DNA from: Frateuria terrea
GTDB lineage: Bacteria; Pseudomonadota; Gammaproteobacteria; Xanthomonadales; Rhodanobacteraceae
Length of the DNA stretch: 64,000 bases
Reading direction: 5' to 3'
NCBI RefSeq assembly: GCF_900115705.1
Contig: NZ_FOXL01000003.1
Span: 124,001 to 188,000 of the forward strand
This document shows positions 7,892 to 16,595 of this stretch, one piece after another (within the stretch, counting starts at the first letter, position 1; every line of letters starts with the position of its first letter). Under the pieces are notes generated by a model, which saw only the letters and a list, made by a program, of their open reading frames with translations, was not told where the DNA came from and searched no databases. The position numbers were made by a program, and so were the translations under genes.

Positions 7892-9466
7892 TCAGTCGCC
7901 GCCCCGCGTCGCCGGATCCAGTTGCAGGTAATCCACGTCGGCCGGACGCTGCGCACCCTCGATCACCACGGTGTTGTCGCCGGCGCGCAGCGTGCCGCTG
8001 GCGGTGGCCAGATGCCAGCCGTCTTGGCCGGTGCGGTCGGCCAGCACCCAGGTCGCGCCGTTGACGCGCAGCACCGGCAGCGCCGGCGTGAAGCCCAGGT
8101 CCTGCCAGCGTACCGTGGCGCGGTAGGCGCCACCGGCCGACACGTGCACGGGAAAACTCAGCTGCCCGCCGGGCGCGGACGCCATGCGCGCCTTGGCACC
8201 ATTCGAGGCGCCCGGATCGCCGATACGCACGGACCACCGGCGCGCCGCGTCTTCGGCCTCATAGCGGTCGAAGCGAGCGGGTGCGTCGGCGTACATCACG
8301 ACGTTCTTGCGCGCGTCCTGCGGATCGGCGGCGTCGGAGGACGTGGTCGCGTGCCACAGGCGTGCACCGGGCATGGCCAGCAAGGCCTGCGTCCAGCCGG
8401 CATGGATGTTCCCGGTGAGCTTCTGCACCGGCGCTGCGGCCTCCCACCACGGACCGCGCCCGCCGTCGTTGTTCCAGTAGATGCTGCGACCGGACGGGTC
8501 GCCGTCGCCGCCCGCGCGTTCGGCCACCACGGCGATCACGCCGGGACCGTCGCGCCACGGGAGCCAGCGCACGATCGGCGAAGCGGCAGGCCATGCGCCG
8601 GCAGCGGTGCGCACCGGCGTGCCGCGGTCGGCCGGATCGCCCCAATCCAGGCCGTCGGCACTCGTCTTCAGGTACACCTGGCCGTTGTTCGGCCCGTCGA
8701 TGTCCTCGTAGGTCATCACGTAGCGGCCGTCCGGCAGGCGATCGACCACCGCCATGCCGGGACGCTCGACGCCGCCGGGAATGGCCACGTCCACCTTCTC
8801 CTTGCCCCAGTGGCGGCCGCCGTCGCCGGACACCTTGTGCGCGAGCAACTGGTTGAAGCCTTCGGCCTTGTGCTTCTCGCTGGAGTAGTAGGCGACCAGC
8901 CGCCCGTCGTCGAGGCGGTGGACGTTCGGCTCCCACACGCCATGGTTGTCCTTGTCGCTCGGATTGCCGCCGCCCTTGACGATCGAGCCACGGTAGCGCC
9001 AGCGCCGCCCGCCATCGGTGGAGGTGTACAGCTGCAGGTCCTCGGCCACCAGGCGGCTGGTCGCGTCATTGCCGGTGGCGTTGGCCGCCAGCAGCAAGGT
9101 GCCGGTCGGCAGGTCGGCGCTGGGTTTGGCGAGCTCGGACAGGTGCGGCTGCCAGCGCAACTGCCAATGGGGATCGCCGCCGTGCGCCTGGTCGGTCACG
9201 TTGGAGAGGAAGCGCCAGTGCGCACCACCGTCGACGCTCTCGTACAGCGGAATGCCGCCCATGCCGTCGCGCTCGAACACCATCAGCATGCGCCCGTTCG
9301 AGGATGCCTCCGGCTGGTGGGCCAGCCGCACCGCGCTGACGTAGCCCACGCCATCGGCGAGCACCTTGCCGGTCGCCTGCGCCGGCCCCGGCGCCGCGGC
9401 GGCTGGAACCCAGGCGAGCGCCAGCGCGCAGGCCAGCGCGCAAGGCAGCAGGATCGGACGTGTCAT
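7892..9466 (-). CDS. Sialidase-fold exo-glycosidase (GH93-like) with C-terminal carbohydrate-binding domain
   Basis: 524 residues. After a signal peptide (ILLPCALACALALAWVPAAA) comes a six-bladed propeller with Asp-box repeats SVDGGAHW and STDGGRRW. Other blade motifs are WEPNVHRLDDGRLVAYYSSE and YVMTYEDIDGPNNGQVYLK. The last 130 or so residues begin RFDRYEAEDAARRW and look like a CBM35-type galactose/uronate-binding module. GH93 exo-arabinanases have this catalytic fold and the GH43 neighbour supports arabinan, but true sialidases share the Asp boxes. The ATG overlaps the stop of the upstream esterase gene (ATGA). Confidence 0.7.
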   Translation of the reverse strand: MTRPILLPCALACALALAWVPAAAAPGPAQATGKVLADGVGYVSAVRLAHQPEASSNGRMLMVFERDGMGGIPLYESVDGGAHWRFLSNVTDQAHGGDPHWQLRWQPHLSELAKPSADLPTGTLLLAANATGNDATSRLVAEDLQLYTSTDGGRRWRYRGSIVKGGGNPSDKDNHGVWEPNVHRLDDGRLVAYYSSEKHKAEGFNQLLAHKVSGDGGRHWGKEKVDVAIPGGVERPGMAVVDRLPDGRYVMTYEDIDGPNNGQVYLKTSADGLDWGDPADRGTPVRTAAGAWPAASPIVRWLPWRDGPGVIAVVAERAGGDGDPSGRSIYWNNDGGRGPWWEAAAPVQKLTGNIHAGWTQALLAMPGARLWHATTSSDAADPQDARKNVVMYADAPARFDRYEAEDAARRWSVRIGDPGASNGAKARMASAPGGQLSFPVHVSAGGAYRATVRWQDLGFTPALPVLRVNGATWVLADRTGQDGWHLATASGTLRAGDNTVVIEGAQRPADVDYLQLDPATRGGD

Positions 9467-10800
9467 GGAGTATCTCCGGCTGGATGGGATCGCGACGGGT
9501 CGACGCCTTGGACTTGCCGCGGCGCCGGGCAGGCGAACAAGGCCAGCGGAACCGCCGCGGCCATCGCGCCATAGCCCGCATCGTTCGGGTGGATGTGGTC
9601 GCCGCTGTCGTAGCGGGGTCGCAGCCGCTGCGGTTGCGCCGGGTCGCGCAGCGCGGCATCGAAATCGATCACCGCGTCGTACGGCGCGCGGGTACGGATC
9701 CACGCGTTGACCGTCTGGCGCGCCGCCTCGCCCTGCGCCGAATACGCACCCAGCGTGCCGCCGAACGGCGGCAGCGTGGCGCCATAGAGGCGCAGGCCAT
9801 GCTCGCGCGCCGCCGCGGCGATCCGCCCCAGCGTGGCGATCACCGGCCCCGCGAGGACTTGCGCCTGCGGCACCGGCCGGCCGGCCGCGCGCGCCGCCAT
9901 GGTCGGCTCGCCGATGTCGTTGATGCCGCCGAGCAGCAGCAGGTCATGCGCACCCGGCACCGAAAGGACGTCCGGCTGCAGGCGCTGCCACATGCTCTGG
10001 CCCTGGCTGAAGCCACCCCGCGCCGCGGCGACCTGGTTGCCGTCGATGCCGGCATCGAGCACCGGCAGGGCGCAACCGGACCGGCGCAGGCGATCGGCCA
10101 GTTGTTCCGGATAACTCATGCCCGCGCTGGCGCGGAAGCCGTTGGTGATCGAATCGCCCAACGCGACGATCGCGCGCGTCGCTGGCGTTGCCGCCACGTC
10201 GATCCGTGCCAGCCAGTCGTAGCCGGGTGCATAGCCGGCCAGCGGCATGCGTGCGGCCCGTGTGTGGTCGCCATCGAGCGAGATCGCCTGCCGGTAGCGC
10301 GCATCGGGGTGCCAGGACGCCGGCATCGCCGCACCAGGCACGAACAGGCTCACCGCCAGCCGCTCGCCCGCATGCACGGCCAGGCCCAGCGGATCGCTGT
10401 CGAGCACGCCGCCCGCGGGCAGCACGGCGCGCGCCTCGCCGCCGAAGGTCACCGGCGCGAGCGTGCCGGTGTCGACGGCGAAACCGTCGCCCGCCGCGGC
10501 GCGGGCCACCGCGACGGCACCGATCGTCACCGGCCGCTCGCCGAAGCGATTGTCCAGGTGGACGCGCAGGCGCCGTCCGCCGGCTCCGATGCGGACGATC
10601 TCGCGCACGGTCTGGTGGTGCAACGGGGTATCGAGCGGCGGCTGCCGCAGCACCGCGTTCGCCGGCATCGGATTGCGCAGCGGCGCGGCGGCCCAGGCGC
10701 CGACCCAGTGTTCGGCGCCTCTCGCACCGGCCGGTGGTGCGGCGGCGCAGGCAAGGGCCAGCACCGCCGCCCATCGATAGTATCGGAGTGTCGTCCTCAC
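9463..10800 (-). CDS. Exported SGNH/GDSL-family esterase
   Basis: 445 residues with a signal peptide ending near ARGAE. The N-terminal third (to about residue 195) is an all-beta region, HWVGAWAAAPL onwards. The SGNH hydrolase domain then starts with IVALGDSITNGF (nucleophile Ser). It continues with the oxyanion Gly and Asn (LLLLGGINDIG) and closes with SGDHIHPNDAGYGAMA, holding the catalytic Asp-x-x-His. Such two-domain proteins are common beside pectin and arabinan enzymes and may remove acetyl or feruloyl groups, but the acyl group is unknown. Its stop overlaps the start of the sialidase-fold gene. Confidence 0.82.
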   Translation of the reverse strand: MRTTLRYYRWAAVLALACAAAPPAGARGAEHWVGAWAAAPLRNPMPANAVLRQPPLDTPLHHQTVREIVRIGAGGRRLRVHLDNRFGERPVTIGAVAVARAAAGDGFAVDTGTLAPVTFGGEARAVLPAGGVLDSDPLGLAVHAGERLAVSLFVPGAAMPASWHPDARYRQAISLDGDHTRAARMPLAGYAPGYDWLARIDVAATPATRAIVALGDSITNGFRASAGMSYPEQLADRLRRSGCALPVLDAGIDGNQVAAARGGFSQGQSMWQRLQPDVLSVPGAHDLLLLGGINDIGEPTMAARAAGRPVPQAQVLAGPVIATLGRIAAAAREHGLRLYGATLPPFGGTLGAYSAQGEAARQTVNAWIRTRAPYDAVIDFDAALRDPAQPQRLRPRYDSGDHIHPNDAGYGAMAAAVPLALFACPAPRQVQGVDPSRSHPAGDTP

Positions 10801-10882
10801 GCCGCCGGCTCCAGCAAGGCAGGTGTGACCGACGGCGGCGACGGCTGGCTGCGGGGAGGGCCGCTGCCGTCGCCGCCGGCGC

Positions 10883-13681
10883 TCACAGCTTGAAGCGCAG
10901 GCCGACGCCCACGGTGCGATCCTGGTAGCGGATGTCGCGCGGCCGCGAGTTGCCGTCGCCCCAGTACTGGTGCAGGTCCTGCCCGGTCAGGTTGGTGGCC
11001 GAGAGGATCACGGTGGTGTACGGGTTGACGTCGTAGCCCACCGACAGGTCGAGCTGGTTGGCCGGCTCGATCTCGTCATGGTTGCCGGCCACCGTCGGCT
11101 GGGTAAAGAAGTCGATGAAGCGGCTGCGGTAGTTGTAGGCCAGGCGCGCGGAGAAGCCGTACTTCTCGTACATCAGCACCGCGTTGCCGTTGCGCTTGGA
11201 CACATTCTGCAGCGGCGAGGCCACCTCCGGGCCGCCGATGAACTGCGGCGAGCGGGTCGAGCCGTCGATGTAGGTGTAGTTCAACTGCACGCCCAGGCCG
11301 CTCAGCGCGCCCGGCAGGAAGTCGAAGAACTGCTGGTAGGCCACCTCGGCGCCGTCCAGGTGGCCGCTGCCGGCGCTCTGCGGCGAGGACAACTGGTAGG
11401 CCTCGCCGTTGATCGTCACGTCGGTCACGTAGTTCTGGATGTAGCCGTTGATGTCGCGGTAGAACACGCCGCCGCTGACGTAGCCGGACGGTGCGAAGTA
11501 CCACTCCAGCGACGCGTCGTAGTTGTTCGACTTGATCGGCTTGAGGTTCGGATTGCCGCTGGCGGCCGCACCGGCGCGGTTGATCGTTCCGGGGTTGAGC
11601 GAGATCGACGGATTCAGCTGGCCGAAGCCCGGGTAGGTGATGGTCTTGGCCGCCACCAGGCGCAACTGCAGCGCGTCGGTGAAGTGCAGGTTGAAGCTGG
11701 CGTTGGGCAGGTACACCGGTTCATTGGTGCCCACCGACAGCGGCGAGTAGACGCTGGTGGCGGCATTGAAGGAGTACGCGTCCAGGTTGCGCTTGACGCG
11801 CTCCACGCGCATGCCCAGCAGGCCGTCCACCGGCAGTCCGAACAGGGTGGTGTCGTAGCCAGCCTGCAGGTAGCCGGCGAGGGTCTTCTCGTCGATGTTG
11901 TAGTAGCGGCCGGGGTTCACCGGCGCGGTGCCCGCGGGCAGGCCGTACAGGCCACGGATCGCGTCGGCATTGGCGGTGAGGTAGTTGAAGCAGCCGGTCA
12001 GCCAGGACACCGGGATGGCCGAGGTGGTCGGCATGGAGCAGAAGTAGCTGCTCGGGAAGCGGGCGGTGACCTGGTTGGCCGGGTTCGGCGTCTCGACGAT
12101 GTTGCCGGTGCCGGCGCCGCCCGGCGGCGGGGTGGAGATCTCCACGCTGCCGTTGTACTGGGCCTTGTGGTCGGCATAGCGCAGGCCGAAGTCGAGGTAG
12201 CTGAGGAAGCTGCCGTTGATGTCCAGGTTGCCGTCACCGCGCCACGCCCACTGCTTGCCCCGCTCGGTGTGCCAGGTCTGGAACAGGCCGTTGAGGTAGT
12301 AGTTGTTCGGATCCAGCTGCTGGTTGTTGCCCAGCGACCAGTTCTGCTGGTTGCCGGCCGTGCCGTTCCACACCGTGGTCACCGGCCCCTTGAGGAAGGT
12401 GTCGACGATGAAGGTGTTGTCGTTGAACGAGGTCTGGCCGTAGGACAGGTCCGAGCTCAGGCGCAGCCGGTCGCCCTGCCACTTCACGCCGACCGCGTGC
12501 TGCATGTCGTGGCCGTGCTGCACGTGCGCCTGGGTGCTGGTCGCGGCATAGGTGTTGCCGGTCCAGGTGCCGCTGGCGGCGTCGCAGACGGTCTGGCCTT
12601 CGAACGGCGAGCCGGTGAGCTGGTCGGCGTAGCAGTTGTCGCTGACGGTCAGGTTGCTCGGGCTGACTGCACCGACCGGGAAGGAGAAGTAGAACGGCTG
12701 GTTGTAGTCGTCCGACAGCCAGTCGTACAGGCCTTCGGCATAGACCTCGGTGCTGTCGTTGGGCTTCCACTGCAGCGCGTAGTTGAGCTCCGGGCGCTGG
12801 CGGTAGCCGATGTTGTAGTCGGCGCCGAAGCCGTTGGGTGCGGCGACCAGGTTGCCCGCATCGGTGCGGACCGGCGCGCCGGTGCCGTCGGTCAGCACCT
12901 TCGGGAAGTCGCCCCACACCGCGTTGTACTGGTAGTGCTGCGCCATGAAGCTGGCATTGACCAGCGCACCGACCTCGCCGATGCCGGTCTGCCAGCGGTC
13001 GCTGGCCAGCACGCTGAAGTTCGGGTCGGTGTGGTTGCCGTACTTGGCGTGGGTGGCCGTGTAGGTCGCCGCCACCTTGGCGCCGTCGAAGTCGAACGGG
13101 CGATAGAGCTGCATGTCGACCACACCCGCGATGCCGCCGTCGAGCAGGCTCGCCTCGCTGCTCTTGTAGACCGAGACCGTCTTGACCGCGGTGGCCGGCA
13201 GGTTCTGGAAGGCAAAGGCGCGGCCCACGCCGCTGAAGATCTCGCGGCCATTGAGCGTGGTCACGACGTTGGGCAGGCCGCGGATCACCACCGAGCTGGT
13301 CTCGCCCTGGAAGCCCTGCGCCACCTGCACGCCGGTGATGCGCTGCATGGCATCGGCCACGCTGTTGTCCGGCAGCTTGCCGATGTCCTCGGCGACGATG
13401 GAGTCGACCACCATGCGCGCGTCCTGCTTGAGCGACTGGGCGCTCTCCAGGCTCTGGCGCAGCGGCGTGACGGTCACCTGCGACAGGTCGACCACCTTCT
13501 TCTTGGTCTCGCTCTGGGCGGTGCCGCTCTTGGCCTTGGCCTGGCCGTCCTGGGTGGAGGCGCTGGTGGATGACTGCGTGCCGGCATCGGCAGGCGCCTG
13601 CGTATCCTGCGCGTAGGCCGGAGCGAAGGCCGCGGCGATCGCGGCCGCGAGGATCGTCACGGAAATGCGGTTGCGGTACAT
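10883..13681 (-). CDS. TonB-dependent outer membrane receptor (sugar-uptake type)
   Basis: 932 residues. A signal peptide ends in AFAPAYAQ, then a low-complexity linker precedes the plug domain. The plug shows EDIGKLPDNSVADAMQRITG and SSVVIRGLPNVVTTLNGREI, followed by a 22-strand barrel ending RTVGVGLRFKL. This is the long Xanthomonas/Caulobacter receptor type that imports oligosaccharides in carbohydrate-utilisation loci. It sits between a clan-A glycosidase and an esterase in one minus-strand unit with 80-100 base gaps. GGGAGG precedes the ATG. No SusD partner is present, as is usual in this lineage. Confidence 0.93.
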   Translation of the reverse strand: MYRNRISVTILAAAIAAAFAPAYAQDTQAPADAGTQSSTSASTQDGQAKAKSGTAQSETKKKVVDLSQVTVTPLRQSLESAQSLKQDARMVVDSIVAEDIGKLPDNSVADAMQRITGVQVAQGFQGETSSVVIRGLPNVVTTLNGREIFSGVGRAFAFQNLPATAVKTVSVYKSSEASLLDGGIAGVVDMQLYRPFDFDGAKVAATYTATHAKYGNHTDPNFSVLASDRWQTGIGEVGALVNASFMAQHYQYNAVWGDFPKVLTDGTGAPVRTDAGNLVAAPNGFGADYNIGYRQRPELNYALQWKPNDSTEVYAEGLYDWLSDDYNQPFYFSFPVGAVSPSNLTVSDNCYADQLTGSPFEGQTVCDAASGTWTGNTYAATSTQAHVQHGHDMQHAVGVKWQGDRLRLSSDLSYGQTSFNDNTFIVDTFLKGPVTTVWNGTAGNQQNWSLGNNQQLDPNNYYLNGLFQTWHTERGKQWAWRGDGNLDINGSFLSYLDFGLRYADHKAQYNGSVEISTPPPGGAGTGNIVETPNPANQVTARFPSSYFCSMPTTSAIPVSWLTGCFNYLTANADAIRGLYGLPAGTAPVNPGRYYNIDEKTLAGYLQAGYDTTLFGLPVDGLLGMRVERVKRNLDAYSFNAATSVYSPLSVGTNEPVYLPNASFNLHFTDALQLRLVAAKTITYPGFGQLNPSISLNPGTINRAGAAASGNPNLKPIKSNNYDASLEWYFAPSGYVSGGVFYRDINGYIQNYVTDVTINGEAYQLSSPQSAGSGHLDGAEVAYQQFFDFLPGALSGLGVQLNYTYIDGSTRSPQFIGGPEVASPLQNVSKRNGNAVLMYEKYGFSARLAYNYRSRFIDFFTQPTVAGNHDEIEPANQLDLSVGYDVNPYTTVILSATNLTGQDLHQYWGDGNSRPRDIRYQDRTVGVGLRFKL

Positions 13682-13783
13682 GGATGGAAACCTCCCGTCA
13701 GAAGATCGTGGATCGCCGGTTGGCCGGCGTTCTTGGTCTGGTCACGCCGCGGGCGGCTGCCCGCGGCGCGGAAACGTCGGTGT

Positions 13784-14968
13784 TCAGTGGGTCGTTGTGC
13801 CGGCCGAGGCCGGATAGACCGCTGCCGCGGCCGGCACCACGCCGCGCGGTGCGTGCGAAAGCGCGCGCAGGATCTCCGCCTCGCGCTGGCGGTACGGCGT
13901 ACCGTCGCCGTGCAGCAGGTCGTGGAACCAGATCGTTGGCGGCTGCAGCGTGTACGGGCGCTGCCAGGAATCCCACGGCAGCGTGGTCTGCGTGCGCCCT
14001 TTGACGAAGCCCCAGTTGACCATGCCCACGTCGAGCTTCTTGGCCAGCGGCAGTACGCCATCGATGGTCGAGCCCGCGCCGCGCGCCATGTACTCGGTGC
14101 AGATCAGCGGGCGGCCGTACCGCGCGAGCTGTTGCACGCGCCCGGCGAACTCCTCCGGCCAGCCATAGTTGTGGAAGCTGATCACGTCGGACTCGTCCAG
14201 CTGCGTGCGCTCGACCGCATTGAGCTTGGCCGGGTCGGACCAGTCCGCGTCGTGCCACAGGCCGCTGGTGAGCGGCTGCGTCGGCGCGGCACTGCGCGCC
14301 CAGGCGAACACCTGCGGCAGGAGCTTGGCCACCAGCGCCACCTTGTTTTTCGGCTCGCGCGCGTCGTAGTCGCCGCCACCGGGGTTGTCCGGCTCGTTCC
14401 ACACGTCCCAGGCGAGGATCCGCGGGTCGTTGGCGAAGTGCCCGACGATGTCCTTCACGTACTGCTCCAGCCGCGGATACTGGCTCGGGTCGGCCATGGC
14501 CACGCCCGGGCTCTGCACCCAGCCGGAGTTGTGCACGCCGGGGATCGGCGGGTGCTGCGGACCGAGCTTCGGCTCCGGGTCCCAGCACGAATCGAACAGC
14601 ACGAAGATAGGCTTGATGCCGTGCTTGTGCGCGATCGCCAGGAAGGTGTCGATGCGCTGCTTGAAACCCTGCGGGTCCTGCTTCCACAGCAGGTCGTGCA
14701 GGAACACGCGCATGGTGTTCATGCCCAGCTGCTGTGCCCAGCCCAGCTCCTTGTCGATGCGCGCCGGGTCGAAGGTGGCCGACTGCCACATCTCCAGCTC
14801 GTTGATTGCGTCGGCCGGCACGTAGTTGCTGCCCAGCGGCCAGGGCTGGTGTTCGTACCAGGCGTGCGCCTTCGCCGGCGTCCAGCGCGCCGGCGCATCG
14901 GCGGCCGGTGCGCGCGGTGCCAGCAGCGCTGCCGCACCGAATGCCAGGGCCAACCATGCGTGTTTCAT
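13784..14968 (-). CDS. Exported clan-A (GH5-like) glycoside hydrolase, family unclear
   Basis: 394 residues with signal peptide MKHAWLALAFGAAALLAPRA. The (beta/alpha)8 fold is indicated by LGMNTMRVFLHDLLW, KPIFVLFDSCWDP, the acid/base Glu192 in WDVWNEPDNPG and the nucleophile Glu292 in PLICTEYMAR. Proteins of this kind are often labelled 1,4-beta-xylanase, but they do not clearly belong to a characterised family as far as I can tell. The galactose and arabinan genes around it suggest a galactan- or arabinogalactan-type target rather than xylan. It lies between the mutarotase and the TonB receptor in the same direction. Confidence 0.8.
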   Translation of the reverse strand: MKHAWLALAFGAAALLAPRAPAADAPARWTPAKAHAWYEHQPWPLGSNYVPADAINELEMWQSATFDPARIDKELGWAQQLGMNTMRVFLHDLLWKQDPQGFKQRIDTFLAIAHKHGIKPIFVLFDSCWDPEPKLGPQHPPIPGVHNSGWVQSPGVAMADPSQYPRLEQYVKDIVGHFANDPRILAWDVWNEPDNPGGGDYDAREPKNKVALVAKLLPQVFAWARSAAPTQPLTSGLWHDADWSDPAKLNAVERTQLDESDVISFHNYGWPEEFAGRVQQLARYGRPLICTEYMARGAGSTIDGVLPLAKKLDVGMVNWGFVKGRTQTTLPWDSWQRPYTLQPPTIWFHDLLHGDGTPYRQREAEILRALSHAPRGVVPAAAAVYPASAGTTTH

Positions 14969-15059
14969 GCGAACTCCTCGTGGTGCGCGGCGCCCTGCGC
15001 CGGGCAAAACGCTCCCGCGGGCGCCCCAACGGGCGTCCGGTGGACGGTGGACTGCCGGG

Positions 15060-16211
15060 TCAGTGCGCGGCGCGCGCCGGCTCGGTGGTGAAGCGGTAGA
15101 CGATCACGTTGCGGTACTCATGTCCCGGGTCCAGCCGCGCCGAGCCGAACGCCGGCTGGTTGGGCGTGTCCGGATACAACTGCGGTTCGAGCACGAACGC
15201 ATCGCCCTGGCGGTAGACGTGCCCGCCGGTGCCGACGGTCGTGCCGTCGAGGAAATTGCCCGAGTAGAACTGCAGGCCGGGCTGGTCGGAACTCAGCGTG
15301 AGCACGCGCCCCGAGTGCGGGTCTTCCACGCGCGCGACCATCCGCGGCACCGGCGCCGGCGTGCGGCTGATCACCCAGTTGTGGTCGTAGCCGCGGCCGT
15401 TGAGCAGTTGCGGATCATCGGTGCGGATGTCGCGGCCGATCGGTTTGGGATGGCGGAAGTCGAACGGCGTGCCGTCGACCTTGCGCAGCTGCCCGGTGGG
15501 AATGGACGTCGCATCGATCGGCAGGAACGCATCGGCAACGATGGTCAGGCGCTGGTCCATCACGCTGCCGGAGCCCTCGCCGGCGAGGTTCCAGTAGGTG
15601 TGGTTGCTCAGGTTGACGATGGTCGGCCGGTCGGTGGTCGCGCCGTAGCGGATCGACAGCTGGTTCTTGTCGTCGAGCGTGTATTGCGCGGTGACCGAGA
15701 GCTTGCCGGGATAGCCCATGTCGCCATCCGGGCTGACGTAGGTCAGCGTCACGCTCGCCTTGCCGGCGTCATGGCTGACCGCGCTGATCGTCCACAGCAC
15801 CTTGTCGAAGCCGCGGGTGCCGCCGTGCAGCGAGTTGGGTCCGTCGTTGACCGGTACCTGGTAGGTATGACCGTCGAGCACGAAGCGGCCCTTGGCGATG
15901 CGGTTGGCGTAGCGGCCAACCGTGGCGCCGAAATACTGCGGCTTCTCCAGATAACCCTTGAGCGAGGGGTAGCCGAGCACGATGTCGGCCAAGTGGCCGT
16001 CGCGGTCCGGTACGCGCAACGACTGCAGGCTCGCGCCGTAGGCGATCACCCGTGCCGACAATCCATGTGCATTGGTCAGCACGACCGCTTCCACCGCTCG
16101 ACCATCGGGCATCGTGCCGAAGCTTTCGCGCTTCGCGGCGGTGCCGGCATGCGCCGCCATCGAGAGCGTCATCAGGCCGAGCATCGAACCCATCCACCCT
16201 GCACGTAGCAT
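15060..16211 (-). CDS. galM: Exported aldose 1-epimerase (galactose mutarotase)
   Basis: 383 residues. It interconverts the alpha and beta anomers of galactose and other aldoses. Catalytic His204 (NLSNHTYWNLAG) and Glu342 (FVLEPQLYPDTPNQP) are present, with NRIAKGRF and NSLHGG also typical. Unlike E. coli GalM it carries a signal peptide (MLGLMTLSMAAHAG) and should act in the periplasm. The start at 16211 is preceded by GGAGG and removes an implausible 49-residue leader. It is the first gene of the minus arm, read from the promoter at 16267-16295. Confidence 0.93.
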   Translation of the reverse strand: MLRAGWMGSMLGLMTLSMAAHAGTAAKRESFGTMPDGRAVEAVVLTNAHGLSARVIAYGASLQSLRVPDRDGHLADIVLGYPSLKGYLEKPQYFGATVGRYANRIAKGRFVLDGHTYQVPVNDGPNSLHGGTRGFDKVLWTISAVSHDAGKASVTLTYVSPDGDMGYPGKLSVTAQYTLDDKNQLSIRYGATTDRPTIVNLSNHTYWNLAGEGSGSVMDQRLTIVADAFLPIDATSIPTGQLRKVDGTPFDFRHPKPIGRDIRTDDPQLLNGRGYDHNWVISRTPAPVPRMVARVEDPHSGRVLTLSSDQPGLQFYSGNFLDGTTVGTGGHVYRQGDAFVLEPQLYPDTPNQPAFGSARLDPGHEYRNVIVYRFTTEPARAAH

Positions 16212-16258
16212 GTCCCCAGCCTCCTTCTGCCGCACTCGAAGTGGAGGCATGCAATCAC

Positions 16259-16271
16259 ATTGTATGATTAT
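16259..16271. promoter_or_regulatory. Left operator half-match of the GntR-type regulator
   Basis: ATTGTATGATTAT shares TTGTATGA with the site at 16519-16531. It overlaps the -10 box and probable transcription start of the galM promoter, where a bound repressor would block transcription. This is an inference from the shared sequence and position. Confidence 0.5.
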
Positions 16272-16295
16272 CGTGCAAGTGTTCGGCGGGCGTAA
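16267..16295 (-). promoter_or_regulatory. Promoter of the minus arm (galM and onward)
   Basis: Read on the minus strand, TTACGC (16295-16290) and GATAAT (16272-16267) are separated by 17 bases, a fair sigma-70 match. The start point would fall in the TTGTATGA element, about 50 bases before the galM start codon. Confidence 0.5.
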
Positions 16296-16485
16296 TTTTT
16301 TCCTGGTGCAGCGCGGCATGACACCCGTAGCGATGCTTTGCAGAAGCCGCTTCCGCATTGCATCGCGGGGCGCACGGTGTTCGCCGGCTCCGGCAGCGAT
16401 CGCTTTGTTCGACGCAATTTCCGCAATGCGTCATCAGCCCTTTCGCGACGCCGCTCCGTAGGGAGAAAAAAAGTGCCGCCGCACC

Positions 16486-16515
16486 TTGGCAGGACGCGCG
16501 CCGAGTGCTTATAGT
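16486..16515 (+). promoter_or_regulatory. Promoter of the GntR regulator and galactose-catabolism operon
   Basis: TTGGCA (16486-16491) and TATAGT (16510-16515) are 18 bases apart, a good sigma-70 promoter. The predicted start lies in the palindromic operator immediately downstream, and the preferred start codon of the regulator is 81 bases after the -10 box. Confidence 0.6.
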
Positions 16516-16518
16516 CGA

Positions 16519-16531
16519 TTTGTATGACAAA
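16519..16531. promoter_or_regulatory. Palindromic operator TTTGTATGACAAA
   Basis: TTTGT-ATG-ACAAA is an exact palindrome apart from its centre. It directly follows the -10 box of the catabolic promoter. FCD-type GntR regulators such as DgoR and LldR bind short TTGT-N-ACAA-like palindromes, so autorepression by the adjacent gene is the natural reading. The partial copy at 16259-16271 would extend control to galM and the uptake genes. Confidence 0.6.
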
Positions 16532-16595
16532 CCGTCCGGACGGGGGACAGCGCCCGCCGACACGGATCGACCAAGCCACCCTGGAGCCGCATTTC

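Larger units (their letters stand above)
16212..16595. other. Divergent control region of the galactose/arabinan locus
   Basis: 384 bases between galM (minus) and the GntR-type regulator (plus). It holds one promoter in each direction, each with a TTGTATGA element placed just after the -10 box (listed separately). The middle part (about 16300-16480) shows no coding region. The ATG at 16524 lies inside the right-hand element and is probably not used. Confidence 0.7.

Noticed and set aside
10970-13573. 867-codon open frame opposite to the TonB receptor
   Set aside because: The minus-strand receptor has complete plug and barrel motifs. The opposite frame is a by-product of high GC in third codon positions and has no recognisable domain.
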